Assembly: GCF_000430845.1 (NCBI RefSeq)
Contig: NZ_KE387264.1
Location: 2,750 to 66,749, forward strand
DNA length: 64,000 bases
Source of the DNA: Chryseobacterium gregarium DSM 19109
GTDB taxonomy: Bacteria > Bacteroidota > Bacteroidia > Flavobacteriales > Weeksellaceae
Direction of reading: 5' to 3'
A program made the position numbers and the translations under genes. The notes below the pieces were generated by a model. That model was given only the letters and a program-made list of their open reading frames with translations. It searched no databases and was not told the DNA's origin. The number at the start of each line of letters is the position of its first letter. The stretch's first letter is position 1. Of the stretch, positions 30,131 to 39,063 are shown one piece after another.

Positions 30131-30745
30131 TTAATGAATTTTTTTGAGCTCATGATATAATTTACCCGGAAGCTGCTGCTGTTTGATGCGTTCTTCATCT
30201 TCTTCGAAATAAAGCATATCATTCATGCCGCAATAGTCCACTTTAGTAATATTGCTGCTGTTGAAAGACCAATCGAAAGGATTTTTTACCGTAATGCCCA
30301 GCTCCTCGCTACAGCCTTCCCAAAGGTTGGAAAATCCCGTTTTCTTATCATTATTCAATTTGTTAAAATCGGCATAAACAGAGAATCCCTGCATTTCAGG
30401 ATTGAAAAATTTTATAATTTTGTAAACAGGGACGCCACCCCAGTCTATTGTTTTTCCTTCGGGCAATTCTATGCCGGTGAGTTTTTTTTCATTCATTATT
30501 TTATTTTGCTGGCCTTCTTTAAAAAAGTGCTCTTCATAAGTCAGTTTTGACCCTTTGGGGATTCGTATTTTTTTTACTACGGTCGGCCCGGTTGTCATAA
30601 AATAGGGGTAATCGGGCGCTTTTCCTCCTGTCGGGCTTCCTATGGCGCTTATGCCTTTAAGAAATATGATTGCTGCCGTTGCTGCAGCGATAAGTATTAA
30701 TATTCCTGCAATGAGGCAGATCTTATATTTTATTTGGATTTTCAT
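30131..30745 (-). CDS. Membrane-anchored hypothetical protein, 204 aa
   Basis: One N-terminal transmembrane helix (residues about 8-30: CLIAGILILIAAATAAIIFL) is followed by a periplasmic domain containing PTVVKKIRIPKGSKLTYEEH, which suggests a small beta-rich fold. No family is recognised. It sits alone between spacers of 283 and 164 bases in the minus-strand array. It might protect against an envelope-acting toxin, but this is only contextual. Confidence 0.5.
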   Translation of the reverse strand: MKIQIKYKICLIAGILILIAAATAAIIFLKGISAIGSPTGGKAPDYPYFMTTGPTVVKKIRIPKGSKLTYEEHFFKEGQQNKIMNEKKLTGIELPEGKTIDWGGVPVYKIIKFFNPEMQGFSVYADFNKLNNDKKTGFSNLWEGCSEELGITVKNPFDWSFNSSNITKVDYCGMNDMLYFEEDEERIKQQQLPGKLYHELKKIH

Positions 30746-30909
30746 GGTACTGGTGGTTGGTTATAATTTCTGCTCATGTTCCGAGGCTTTTACTGATGCA
30801 GGAAATTCTATTTCAATGCAGTAGAATTGAAGCAAAAACCCCATATTTATTCTTAAATTGAAATATGCTTATTGAGCTTATATTCAGCAGGCCTGATATA
30901 AAAACGCTG

Positions 30910-31434
30910 TCAGAAGCCGTTTCTGTTTTTATTCCGTTTATTTGCCATCGTCAGGGCATGGTCAAGGATGTTTCTGAGATTCCCGTACCCGTCAATATGG
31001 GAAACCTGCTGTTCTAAAAAAGGCCTTTCCATCCTGTACATTTTATAATTCTTCATATGAATTTTCAGCCGTTCCGAACTGTGTTTGCCTATATAACGAT
31101 AGAATTCAAAACGCTCGATATGCCGGAAGTAAATAAATCCGAATTCAGCGGTCCATACGCCGTTTTTAGAAACCCTGAAAACCGATTTCCTTTTTTTAAG
31201 TCCGCCATATATGAAAAATAAACCTGCGGTCATGATCAGGATCCCGTAAAATGTGTGGCCTTTAAACATACTGTACAAGGCCGGCAGGAGCATTAAAAGT
31301 CCAAAAACGGCTAACCCGAAAGGGGGTTTGGTTTCATAAAAATCATGGTGGAATTCTTCCCGGTCAATTTCTGATTTCTTTGAAATATTACCTTCATAAT
31401 TCCGCCTGAAAACGGTATAATTTTGATTTGCCAT
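30910..31434 (-). CDS. Two-TM protein with PH-like C-terminal domain, 174 aa
   Basis: Two adjacent membrane helices lie at about residues 38-75 (GLAVFGLLMLLPALYSMF and GILIMTAGLFFIYGGL). The C-terminal cytosolic part (VSKNGVWTAEFGFIYFRHIE, then KIHMKNYKMYRM) resembles the bacterial PH-like domain of small membrane proteins. Similar two-helix-plus-beta architectures recur at 48526, 51852 and 56632 in this island. The function is unknown. Confidence 0.55.
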   Translation of the reverse strand: MANQNYTVFRRNYEGNISKKSEIDREEFHHDFYETKPPFGLAVFGLLMLLPALYSMFKGHTFYGILIMTAGLFFIYGGLKKRKSVFRVSKNGVWTAEFGFIYFRHIERFEFYRYIGKHSSERLKIHMKNYKMYRMERPFLEQQVSHIDGYGNLRNILDHALTMANKRNKNRNGF

Positions 31435-31586
31435 TATTTATTACGGTTGTCATTGCCGTTTGTTTAAAATTGCGTTTTCGGGCGGGAAGCATCAGTCCGA
31501 TGCAACAACCAAAACACAAAAACTGATGACATGACTAAAATTCTATTGGAAGACTGTTATGAATTTTTCGCTTCAGGCATTCATTT

Positions 31587-32288
31587 CTATTCATCGGCAT
31601 ATTCAAAGGCCGTGTCCATCTTTTCGAATGGGATCACTTCCGTCAGTATGCTTTTCAATTCGATGTCAGTTAAAAGCCCCCTGTGTGATTCTTTCCTTCC
31701 TCTTGGCAGTTCGATGTCATAATCAATGATTTCTCTTGAAATGACCTTCTGCAGAACATCAGTCTGTTTCCCGGTGAGATATTTTGTATGGGTTTTCAGA
31801 ATACTGCTGAGGTTGCTTTTAAATTCTTCATCACTCACGTTATTATAAACGTCCTGATCGGACATATCCGTCAGCAAAGCCCTGAAAATATAGTCCTGCA
31901 GATTCCTGGCAAGATAATCAGCTTCGTTGCTGTCATGCCATATGAATACCACAGGAATATCATCGCCGTCTTGTTCATTCATTAAAAAACAATAGTGGTC
32001 GCCTGCGCCGCTTTGTGCAAACGGGATCAATTTGAATTCAGGCTTAATTTGCCTGTAATCGTCAGGGTCTGCCAATTCTTTAATGGCTTCGTTCACTGCA
32101 TTTGCATCGAGCAGTTCAAAGTCACCGGTGTGCAGTAAAAGGGTCGGGTTTTCTTTTAATCTTGGATAGACCGTGCTGTGCCAGCCGGGTCCGTATTCTC
32201 CGACCTCCAGCATTCCGTCTTTTTCCAACTGCCTGTAAAGCTCAGGATATCTGAAGCCGTATTCTTCTTCTATTTCGGTCAATGTCAT
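31587..32288 (-). CDS. SMI1/KNR4 (SUKH) family immunity protein, 233 aa
   Basis: It starts with ITEIEEEYGFRYPELYRQL-type sequence, the usual SUKH N-terminal helix where a peptide bond of the form 'yP.ly..l' is conserved. The core strand FKLIPFAQSGAGDHYCFLMN is the hallmark 'ipfa..g.gd.y.fd' motif, followed by VVFIWHDSNEADYLARNLQD and a closing helix. The C-terminal 80 residues are an extension. SUKH proteins bind and neutralise diverse toxin domains in the cytoplasm. Confidence 0.85.
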   Translation of the reverse strand: MTLTEIEEEYGFRYPELYRQLEKDGMLEVGEYGPGWHSTVYPRLKENPTLLLHTGDFELLDANAVNEAIKELADPDDYRQIKPEFKLIPFAQSGAGDHYCFLMNEQDGDDIPVVFIWHDSNEADYLARNLQDYIFRALLTDMSDQDVYNNVSDEEFKSNLSSILKTHTKYLTGKQTDVLQKVISREIIDYDIELPRGRKESHRGLLTDIELKSILTEVIPFEKMDTAFEYADE

Positions 32289-32382
32289 ATCTTCATTCTT
32301 TTATGTTTTATTAATGCTTACGTTTTTGGACTTTGCGCTGGAACATACCTGAAGCGCACAACCCTGCTAACGGCAGTTGATT

Positions 32383-33309
32383 TTATCCCAATAAACTTAC
32401 TTCTTTATAGGTTCCGTTTTTATCCATACTGATATCGATTAAATGGCCCCAGAAAATATCGCCGTCATTGCAATACACTGAAGAGCTACCATCATCATAA
32501 AATACAATGCTGCTGACAGAGATCCGTTTTCTGAAATTTTCCGCAGTTATTGGCGGCTCGTCTTCACCTGTCTCTTCATCTTGCCCCAGCCAGACTTCAT
32601 TTTTCAGTTCTATCATTTCGCTTTCCATTTCCAACAGCATTTCCTCGTAAAATTTTGAATTCATCTGCCTGTCAACAAATGAAATCAATTCTTTCAGTTC
32701 ATTGGGTTCGGTATTGTAAACACTTATATCAATATTTTGCTTTCCGGTATTGAATTTCCCTTCATACCATTCCAGTTTTTCATTGTATACTAATTCTCCG
32801 ACTGACGGAATTTTTATTGTTGTGCTTTTAACCTCCGGCTTTTCAGGTAATTCATAGGGTTCATTGCATAAGGTGCTGAAAGCATTTTCGATTTCCTGCT
32901 CAGTCACTGAAAATTTAAAAAACTTCAGTTTTCTGAACAGTTCCGTGATATTGGTGGTAATGATTTTTTCGTCAGTGATGATTTCAATTTCCTGTCCGGT
33001 AATTTTAAGTGCTCTGTAATTTAAATGATTGGGCAGGTAAACATTACTTTCCGAATTAAAGTCATCGGAAGATCTTACGATTGTAATCCCGCATTGAAAC
33101 CGGTTATCTTCAGGATGACAATTCAATATCCGTCTTTCATCATTCCAATGCTGCACCATAAAATTCCGGAATAACAGCAACACCGAATAATCTTCATTCG
33201 CCACAGCTAACGGTGAATGTTTTTCCAGAAAGAGGCTCATTTCCTTAGGGCTTTCAAGCCTCGCATTTTTCAACAAGTCCATCAGTTTAATATCCCAGGT
33301 CGCTTCCAT
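32383..33309 (-). CDS. DUF2262 domain protein, 308 aa
   Basis: The C-terminal 150 residues match DUF2262: GELVYNEKLEWYEGKFNTG at the front, a long charged helix in the middle, and DGDIFWGHLIDISMDKNGTY near the end. DUF2262 proteins are often found with toxin-immunity genes. The N-terminal half (1-150) is a separate unrecognised domain. The protein is soluble. Its length, about twice the bare domain, is typical for two-domain versions. Confidence 0.75.
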   Translation of the reverse strand: MEATWDIKLMDLLKNARLESPKEMSLFLEKHSPLAVANEDYSVLLLFRNFMVQHWNDERRILNCHPEDNRFQCGITIVRSSDDFNSESNVYLPNHLNYRALKITGQEIEIITDEKIITTNITELFRKLKFFKFSVTEQEIENAFSTLCNEPYELPEKPEVKSTTIKIPSVGELVYNEKLEWYEGKFNTGKQNIDISVYNTEPNELKELISFVDRQMNSKFYEEMLLEMESEMIELKNEVWLGQDEETGEDEPPITAENFRKRISVSSIVFYDDGSSSVYCNDGDIFWGHLIDISMDKNGTYKEVSLLG

Positions 33310-33561
33310 TTTCTTATTTTTTTGTGTTTTGTTTGATAGAGATCAGCATGATATCAGGCGTTTATTTGAAACATACAAGCCGGCAACATAACTGAAATCT
33401 AATTAAAAGGGCATTGAGTTTTATCTTTCAGCCTTTAGGAGTATTAGAAGCGGTGCGTGTTTTAGTTATTATATACATCAGACAATTTTTAATGAATTGA
33501 AGTTCGGTGGTCTCTGTATTGTCAGCCGGCCAGCATTTTCCAGAATAGTATCGCCTGCAAG

Positions 33562-33729
33562 CTATTGTTTAAGAAAAGCGTCTCCGAAAACGATGATCAG
33601 AGACTGGTCACCTGTCTTAACCGGATAAAACTGTTCTTCAATTCCGTTTTTCTTCATTATTTTGTTCAGTTCGGTGATCAAATCGACATCAAACCATTCC
33701 TCACAGAAGCCTGATCTGATCATTTTCAT
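33562..33729 (-). CDS. Small 55-aa ORF overlapping the preceding gene
   Basis: A frame of 55 codons starts at ATG 33727-33729, inside the last codons of the 82-aa ORF, and runs on for 138 bases past its stop. The product (MKMIRSGFCEEWFDVDLITE at the start, QSLIIVFGDAFLKQ at the end) reads like a real small alpha/beta protein. Either the two are translationally coupled genes or they are halves of one protein split by a frameshift. It was too short for the usual ORF cutoff. Confidence 0.5.
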   Translation of the reverse strand: MKMIRSGFCEEWFDVDLITELNKIMKKNGIEEQFYPVKTGDQSLIIVFGDAFLKQ

Positions 33730-33949
33730 TCTTTAATTTGAAATTAATTCCGATCATATCATGCTCTCTGTTTTCAGTCCAGCCTTCATTCCCGATATTA
33801 ATGTTTACAGGTAAGAATATGTTGTTGGTAATGGCTGATAAACCTTCAGTCACATCAATATAACTTTCACTTTCTTCAAACCTTTCGCAGTCAAGCCAGG
33901 CATATTCTTTCGCGGCTTCTGCAATTCCATATTTTTCCAGGATTTCCAT
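33701..33949 (-). CDS. Small hypothetical protein, 82 aa
   Basis: An acidic soluble protein (MEILEKYGIAEAAKEYAWLD at the start). No family is recognised. It overlaps the next ORF by 29 bases. If a single frameshift is assumed near 33720, the two ORFs would make one protein of about 130 residues, so this could be the first half of a broken gene. An immunity role is suggested only by position. Confidence 0.45.
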   Translation of the reverse strand: MEILEKYGIAEAAKEYAWLDCERFEESESYIDVTEGLSAITNNIFLPVNINIGNEGWTENREHDMIGINFKLKNENDQIRLL

Positions 33950-33982
33950 AGGATTTTCAGCTTTACATTATCCTGTATTGTT

Positions 33983-34612
33983 TTAATATACATTTTTATC
34001 GGAAAATTTAAAATCCTGTATCTTCGGCAAGGGCCTTATCAGGATTGTTTTTTTTCTTACGTTGAGCGGTTTTTTTTTGCCAAACACTTCGTCAGTTTCG
34101 GTCCGCAGCCCTTTAAGCAAATCAAATTCGGTTTCCGTAAAAACGGTATTTTCATCAGTATATCCTTTAGTGGAATTATTGGTCAGCTTTTTTACATGGA
34201 TTAATTCAAAATTCCCGTTTTGATATTTGAAATCGCAGGTAATATTTCCGCTTTTAATTTCGCTCCACATGGTCAAAATCCCTTTTTCTATAAAAAAATC
34301 CGGAATTTGGTATTCATTATGCTTTCCATGGTTTTCAGCAGGATACTGCGGTTCAATTATTTTGTCGGAGGATACAGCCAGAATCAGTTTTCCATTGGGC
34401 TGAGACAGGAAAATCTGCAGCTGCAGCGGTCTTGTTTCATTTATGGTATCCATTTTTACCGTTATCCGGTCTAGTTTACCGTCCCTATTCAGGTCTCCTT
34501 TTTCTTCTCTCACCTGATAATCATAGTGGTCTTTAGGTTTAATGTTCTGAGCGGATAAACTGATCTGCAATGCCATACAAATAAGAACACAGTACGGGTT
34601 GATTTTTTTCAT
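33983..34612 (-). CDS. Exported protein with calcium-loop-like motif, 209 aa
   Basis: The start at 34612 (MKKINPYCVLICMALQISLS, signal peptide ending LSAQN) is preferred over an upstream ATG at 34669, because it places the signal peptide at the N-terminus. Residues about 39-47 (DLNRDGKLD) match the DxDxDG calcium-binding loop of EF-hand/dockerin/FG-GAP type. The rest is beta-rich and ends in basic residues. It is likely periplasmic. The function is unknown. Confidence 0.6.
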   Translation of the reverse strand: MKKINPYCVLICMALQISLSAQNIKPKDHYDYQVREEKGDLNRDGKLDRITVKMDTINETRPLQLQIFLSQPNGKLILAVSSDKIIEPQYPAENHGKHNEYQIPDFFIEKGILTMWSEIKSGNITCDFKYQNGNFELIHVKKLTNNSTKGYTDENTVFTETEFDLLKGLRTETDEVFGKKKPLNVRKKTILIRPLPKIQDFKFSDKNVY

Positions 34613-34669
34613 AATGTTAAGTTCATAATATTCAATTTCCTGATAGTAAGGACTAATATCCATCCGCAT

Positions 34670-35018
34670 TTATGTTTGAATAAGGCGGCTCTTTGTCTGA
34701 TATAAGACTTTTACAAGATTAAATGTTATATAAACAGGATTCTTTCCCGTTTTATTATATTTTTTTATTTACAGCCACATTCGGTGAGCCGCCTGCAGTG
34801 ATATTTACTTTTTATGCGCTTTGTGTCCACTATAAATATAGTATTTTTCTGTCTATTGTGTATTTCTCAATTTACAATTTTTTATTTCAGCATGCCCCGG
34901 CTGCTGTTATACTTTACCTGCATCATCCGATTATCTTTAAACTAATTTACCGTAAATTTGAAAACATACCCCTAAAAAAAGCCAGACTATAGAAATTAGG
35001 GCAACTTAACTTGATATA
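34670..35018. other. Intergenic region between divergent genes
   Basis: A 349-base AT-rich gap between the divergent genes at 33983 and 35019. An 89-codon hydrophobic frame (34723-34992) has no family resemblance and is probably chance in T-rich sequence. A Bacteroidota -7-like box is listed separately. Confidence 0.4.
34953..34960 (+). promoter_or_regulatory. Candidate -7 promoter box
   Basis: TAAATTTG fits the Bacteroidota consensus TAnnTTTG and lies 59 bases before the ATG of the DUF3592-like gene. A convincing -33 TTTG partner was not found, so confidence is low. Confidence 0.3.
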
Positions 35019-35786
35019 ATGAAAAATAATACAACAGATCCTATCGAGATACGTAAACAGCAGATCGCCAGACAAAAGGGCAGTCAGGCTGCATTGTTAG
35101 GTATTTTGATTGGTCATGCCATGATCTTATCAGGTGGAGTATTCATCGCCCGCTCTATATTTGGTTTTTTAGAACAGGATATGACAAATTCAGATGAACC
35201 TCCTTTAGCCATCTTTGGTATGGCTGCCGGACTACCATTCATCATCTTAGGCTTCTTTGTGTATATTGGTGCCGGCCGTAGATTTACTGGGAAACTCCTT
35301 TCATTTCCTGGGATTGGACCTGGTCCTGTTCTTATCACAGGGCTTGCCGTAGGTGCATGGTGGGGTGCACTGTCATTGCCGGCAAAGGGGGGTGCACTAT
35401 GGCTTATTCCGTCAATCTTGACTGTTATGGCTGGATTATTCTTGCTGATCAGTATCTTATTAAGAGTCCGTAGGTCTGCAAAATATCATATACTTACCCG
35501 TATGATAAAAGAAGGAAAAATAACTTCCGGGCTTATTACAGATATTCCAGAAATCGACCCTAGCTCGGGCGGTCTTATCGGAACAATTACTGTAAAATTT
35601 ACAGACATGGCTGGGGTTGATCGCTGGATACAAAAAACAGGACAGTGGAAACGTATCGATCTGCCAAAGACAGGAGATAATGCGGCTGTACTTTACGATC
35701 CACAACACCCGGAAAACATTTATACTGTCTGGGTGGGACCTCCAGGCTCAACGGCAATTACAGATTTTACTCTTTGGCATTCATGA
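35019..35786 (+). CDS. DUF3592-like membrane protein, 255 aa
   Basis: Four hydrophobic segments occur at about residues 28-50, 68-85, 105-120 and 128-150. The C-terminal soluble domain has GLITDIPEIDPSSGGL, then an ITVKFTDMAGVDRWIQKTG strand pair and AAVLYDPQHPENIYTVW, which is the DUF3592 signature (conversion to 'vlYdP.nP..a'). It is the only plus-strand gene within the long minus-strand array, which suggests independent acquisition. The function is unknown. Confidence 0.7.
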   Translation: MKNNTTDPIEIRKQQIARQKGSQAALLGILIGHAMILSGGVFIARSIFGFLEQDMTNSDEPPLAIFGMAAGLPFIILGFFVYIGAGRRFTGKLLSFPGIGPGPVLITGLAVGAWWGALSLPAKGGALWLIPSILTVMAGLFLLISILLRVRRSAKYHILTRMIKEGKITSGLITDIPEIDPSSGGLIGTITVKFTDMAGVDRWIQKTGQWKRIDLPKTGDNAAVLYDPQHPENIYTVWVGPPGSTAITDFTLWHS

Positions 35787-35954
35787 ATTATACCAAAAGT
35801 TCTACCCATTCTGCAGAATTTTTTATCTCTATTGGGTGTATGCATAAAACTACAGCTGATTTTTATCAAATAACGGATGTGAACTCTGTACAGTTTCCCG
35901 GTCAAAGCCGCTCAGTTCAGGTTTTGGTAAGGCAGTGTTGGCGGACATTTTATA

Positions 35955-36881
35955 TTATTTTATCCACTTTTCAACGGTGCTTATAAATTCCTTCTGCTGG
36001 TCAACAAATAAATAATGTGAACAATTGTCGATGATTTTAAAGTTCTTCCTGTTAACGATTTTCTTCATATCATTTAACTGTTTTTCTGAAAAGATCCGGT
36101 CCTGTTTTCCGTAAACGGCAAATAATTTTACGTGCTTTTTCAAATTTTTTAAAATTGGTTTTGTGTCAATATTATTTTTGCTTTCGTTTTTATAGAATAG
36201 AATAGGGGCATGGTTATTCCTGATGTTGTTTGCGTTGAATTCACTGAGTTCATAGCGTTGCCGGATTTCATTGGCTTCCTGCGTCGGAAACGGCATTTTG
36301 AAATAATGGTTCCTGCCGGCAACTTCATAGCACTGCTTTCTGTATTCCGCAGTGTTTTTAGGAAGCTTCCCGATTTCCGAAATCTCTGAAAGCATCAAAG
36401 TGTCTTTTTTTTCGGTATACCTTTTTTCGGCCGTTTTTAAAATATGGTCGTAGGTTTCCTGTTGGGAAAACAAAACACCGGCGAGGATCAGTGCATTTAC
36501 TTTTTCAGGATTCTGCTCTGTAAAAAGCGTTCCTACCAAACCTCCGAAACTGTGGGCAATAATATTAGCTTTGTCAATGCCGTAGCTTTTGTAAAGGTCA
36601 TTTAAGTCATTGACCGCTTCCCGGAACGTAAATGTTGCCGCAGTATCCATGGAACGGCCTTCGCCACGACGGTCGTAGACAATGACATAAAATCCTTTTT
36701 CCGCCAGTTTTTTTGCCGTTGTCCCTTCAAAAAGCGTTGAATTCCCTCCCGGCCCGCCGTGAATAAAAATGATTGCAGGGTTTTTCCGCTCTCCGTAGGC
36801 CTTTGAGTACATGGCTGCCGCCTGAGCATTTGTAATCTGTGATGTTAAGATACAGATTATGAATAAGATCATTTTTGTCAT
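35955..36881 (-). CDS. Exported alpha/beta hydrolase, 308 aa
   Basis: A signal peptide (residues 1-19, ending ITNAQ) is followed by a classical alpha/beta hydrolase: the oxyanion motif HGGPGG (41-46), DRRGEGRS (70-77), nucleophile S111 in AHSFGG, an aspartate in YGKQDRIF (about 262) and a terminal histidine in NCSHYLF (about 290). HGGPGG is typical of the proline iminopeptidase (S33) branch. It probably acts in the periplasm. An upstream element similar to those before two other enzyme genes was noticed at 36952-36996. Confidence 0.8.
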   Translation of the reverse strand: MTKMILFIICILTSQITNAQAAAMYSKAYGERKNPAIIFIHGGPGGNSTLFEGTTAKKLAEKGFYVIVYDRRGEGRSMDTAATFTFREAVNDLNDLYKSYGIDKANIIAHSFGGLVGTLFTEQNPEKVNALILAGVLFSQQETYDHILKTAEKRYTEKKDTLMLSEISEIGKLPKNTAEYRKQCYEVAGRNHYFKMPFPTQEANEIRQRYELSEFNANNIRNNHAPILFYKNESKNNIDTKPILKNLKKHVKLFAVYGKQDRIFSEKQLNDMKKIVNRKNFKIIDNCSHYLFVDQQKEFISTVEKWIK

Positions 36882-37032
36882 TTTTTTACTAAATATTGTT
36901 CCGGTAGTCTTGATCAGTACTGCGATATAAAATTTCTATTCTTTATTTTCTGGCGCTAAAATACAATTAAAACTACGGTCTGATTTTTACATCAGTCTCC
37001 TGAAAAAAATCTTTTTTTATTTATCTCTTTAT

Positions 37033-37581
37033 TTACCATTCGCCGAATTCCACATGATGGTATCGTTTGTGATAGACGGAAATATCATAATCATTCTGCG
37101 ATTTCAAAGCTTTTAACATCTCGTTTTGAAATGCCACTTCTTTTTCTAACAAAGCATTCCAGTATGCCGGTTGGTTTGAGAAATTTTCGTAGTAGTCCAG
37201 AGTGTCAATAATTCCAATGCATAATCCTACTGAACTTTCTGTTTTTTCTAAGCCAGACACTGCATTGTCGAATGAACTTAACATGAAAATTTCAACAGGG
37301 TCAGGTTCTTCGTAATCATCCGAATATACGTCAGTTTCCGCGTTGATTTTTTCAATGACCTTGTGGTAATTGTTGACATTCTCACGGTAAATATCATCAA
37401 TCAGCTGTTTCCTGTCAATACTGATCCCAAGGTATCTGCCGATAACTTCTTCATAGCCGGGCAGCTGAAAATAAAAACCCAGGGTGGCCGCTTTTAGATC
37501 TGCTCTCTGTCCCGCTGAATAGTTTTTGAGCTCTTTTTGTAAGTGTTCAGTATGTTGCTTAATGTGTTTTACGATATCCAT
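37033..37581 (-). CDS. Hypothetical immunity-type protein, 182 aa
   Basis: A soluble helical protein without recognised family. It begins MDIVKHIKQHTEHLQKELKN; the middle is acidic (YSDDYEEPDPVEIFMLSSFD) and the end is rich in H and Y (YHKRYHHVEFGEW). Size and composition fit the surrounding putative immunity genes. It is flanked by spacers containing the diverged CAGCCCGC-type repeat. Confidence 0.5.
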   Translation of the reverse strand: MDIVKHIKQHTEHLQKELKNYSAGQRADLKAATLGFYFQLPGYEEVIGRYLGISIDRKQLIDDIYRENVNNYHKVIEKINAETDVYSDDYEEPDPVEIFMLSSFDNAVSGLEKTESSVGLCIGIIDTLDYYENFSNQPAYWNALLEKEVAFQNEMLKALKSQNDYDISVYHKRYHHVEFGEW

Positions 37582-37712
37582 AACATTCAGTTTTTAAGTT
37601 TAGGCCACGCTGGCTGAGCATACGCACTATAGTTTCAGCTTTGCTTTTGGGATAGCAATAAGAGTTCAGCCCGCCAAATCAAACAATAAATGGTGATTTA
37701 TGAGTAGCGTTT

Positions 37713-37755
37713 AATGAAAAATCGCTTTTGACCTGTGTTTCAGCCCGTGGAATTC
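37713..37755. repeat. Spacer repeat copy
   Basis: AATGAAAAATCGCTTTTGAC followed by a GTGTTTCAGCCCGTGG core lies just beyond the stop side of the 166-aa gene. It matches the pattern ATTGAAAAA - GCTGTTGGG-like - TTTCAGCCCGCCTGA found in other spacers of the array. A shorter TTCAGCCCGC core also occurs at 37665-37674. Confidence 0.5.
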
Positions 37756-37777
37756 AACTGCCATATTATCACCGTTT

Positions 37778-38278
37778 TTATGAATCCGGATCAGCTGGTG
37801 CATCACTGTCTTCAAAGTCAAAATCATATGCTCTGTTAAAGAGTACGGTGTCTTTGTGTATCGGTTCAAAGCACCGGTCTATTTTTTCTTTCCCATATCT
37901 TTCCGTTAAATATACCCACTCCTGGTCAGACAATGCAAGAAAAGCCAGGGTGTCAGAACCGTCACTTATTCTGCAAAATCTGATTTCATATTTCGGTTTC
38001 ATTATTTCGTTAAGCAATATAATGGTCCTGTCCCGGTCAACGACCTTTTCTGTGTAAGTCCTGTCTTCATAACGTACCGTCAATTCCAGGCCGTCCGAAA
38101 TTTGTTTCATTTCAGCACTCAACACATTCGTTTTTAAACACCTTTCACAGTATTCAATAATGGCATCGTCCTCTTCTCTCCAATCCACCCGGAAAACCAA
38201 GTCTTCATCAAGATTATAAAAATCATCATACTCCTCAGTTTTTAAATACGTGTCAAGTTTTTCAATTTTCCCGTCCAT
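37778..38278 (-). CDS. Hypothetical immunity-type protein, 166 aa
   Basis: A very acidic soluble alpha/beta protein (MDGKIEKLDTYLKTEEYDDF at the start, YDFDFEDSDAPADPDS at the end). The middle reads as paired strands (LELTVRYEDRTYTEKVVDRD) and LAFLALSDQEWVYL. Strong negative charge is typical of proteins that mimic nucleic acid or cap basic toxin domains. No family is recognised. The role is inferred from context. Confidence 0.5.
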   Translation of the reverse strand: MDGKIEKLDTYLKTEEYDDFYNLDEDLVFRVDWREEDDAIIEYCERCLKTNVLSAEMKQISDGLELTVRYEDRTYTEKVVDRDRTIILLNEIMKPKYEIRFCRISDGSDTLAFLALSDQEWVYLTERYGKEKIDRCFEPIHKDTVLFNRAYDFDFEDSDAPADPDS

Positions 38279-38463
38279 AAATTTTTAGTTTTTGGTCATG
38301 AATTATCATGTAATTTATATAATCCGATAAAATTACTGCAATTGATATGATAACAGTCATTCAATTGTTAAACTTGCTGCCTGAAGTTTGAATTTCAGTC
38401 CTGCCTGACCTGAACATCCCCATTGATACCATTAATTTCCGGTAATCTGCTGCGTATGCCTTG

Positions 38464-38979
38464 TTATTTTTCCCTATTGCGGAATTTTTCAACGATTCCG
38501 TCGGTCGGCAGGCCAAGAGACCGGGCAGCGTTATAGGCAACCAGATAGTCGTTATGATTAAGATAGCCGCAATGCAGCTCTGCTATTCTTATTTCATTGA
38601 AATCCGGCAAATAGTAGAGAATATCAATAAGTTCAAATTCACTGGTTATTCCCGGCATGGCTTCAAGTACTGTTTCAATCATCCGAGCGTCCTGGCATAT
38701 TTGAAAAATTGAATGGGCAACAATCACACTCATGGCACCTTTGCTCTTATCAAGTAAATCATAAAGGGTTGGGAGTGCAGATTTTGATTTTATATGCCCG
38801 AGCCCGACTGTTGGCCAGCTGTCCCGAAGGCTTACCGCTTTTATCAGTTCAGCTTCTGCGGCCTTTAATTCTTCGCGTGTCAGCTGGTCGAGAAGATCAA
38901 GTGGGATGCCGTCTTTTCTCTGTGCCCAGGTATTTGCTTCTAAAAAGTCTTTTCTGAATATGTCGAGATGGTTCGCCAC
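38464..38979 (-). CDS. HEAT-repeat-like immunity-type protein, 171 aa
   Basis: All helical, with HEAT-like pairs: TVGLGHIKSKSALPTLYDLL, SVIVAHSIFQICQDARMIE and DYLVAYNAARSLGLPTDGIV. The start codon at 38977-38979 is GTG; no ATG is available nearby in frame. Small HEAT proteins of this size occur repeatedly in polyimmunity loci. It is probably cytoplasmic. Confidence 0.6.
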   Translation of the reverse strand: MANHLDIFRKDFLEANTWAQRKDGIPLDLLDQLTREELKAAEAELIKAVSLRDSWPTVGLGHIKSKSALPTLYDLLDKSKGAMSVIVAHSIFQICQDARMIETVLEAMPGITSEFELIDILYYLPDFNEIRIAELHCGYLNHNDYLVAYNAARSLGLPTDGIVEKFRNREK

Positions 38980-39063
38980 TGTGAGGATTATTAGGTTAAT
39001 ATGTTTGGGGTTTTTGCACTTTACCCTGCCTGAAACAAAAGCCTTGTGGGCCAGAAGTTATAT

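Noticed and set aside
34723..34992. 89-codon hydrophobic frame
   Set aside because: T-rich intergenic sequence readily yields such frames; no start context or conserved motif.
35774..35986. 70-codon plus-strand frame near 35800
   Set aside because: It overlaps the ends of two better supported genes and has no recognisable features.
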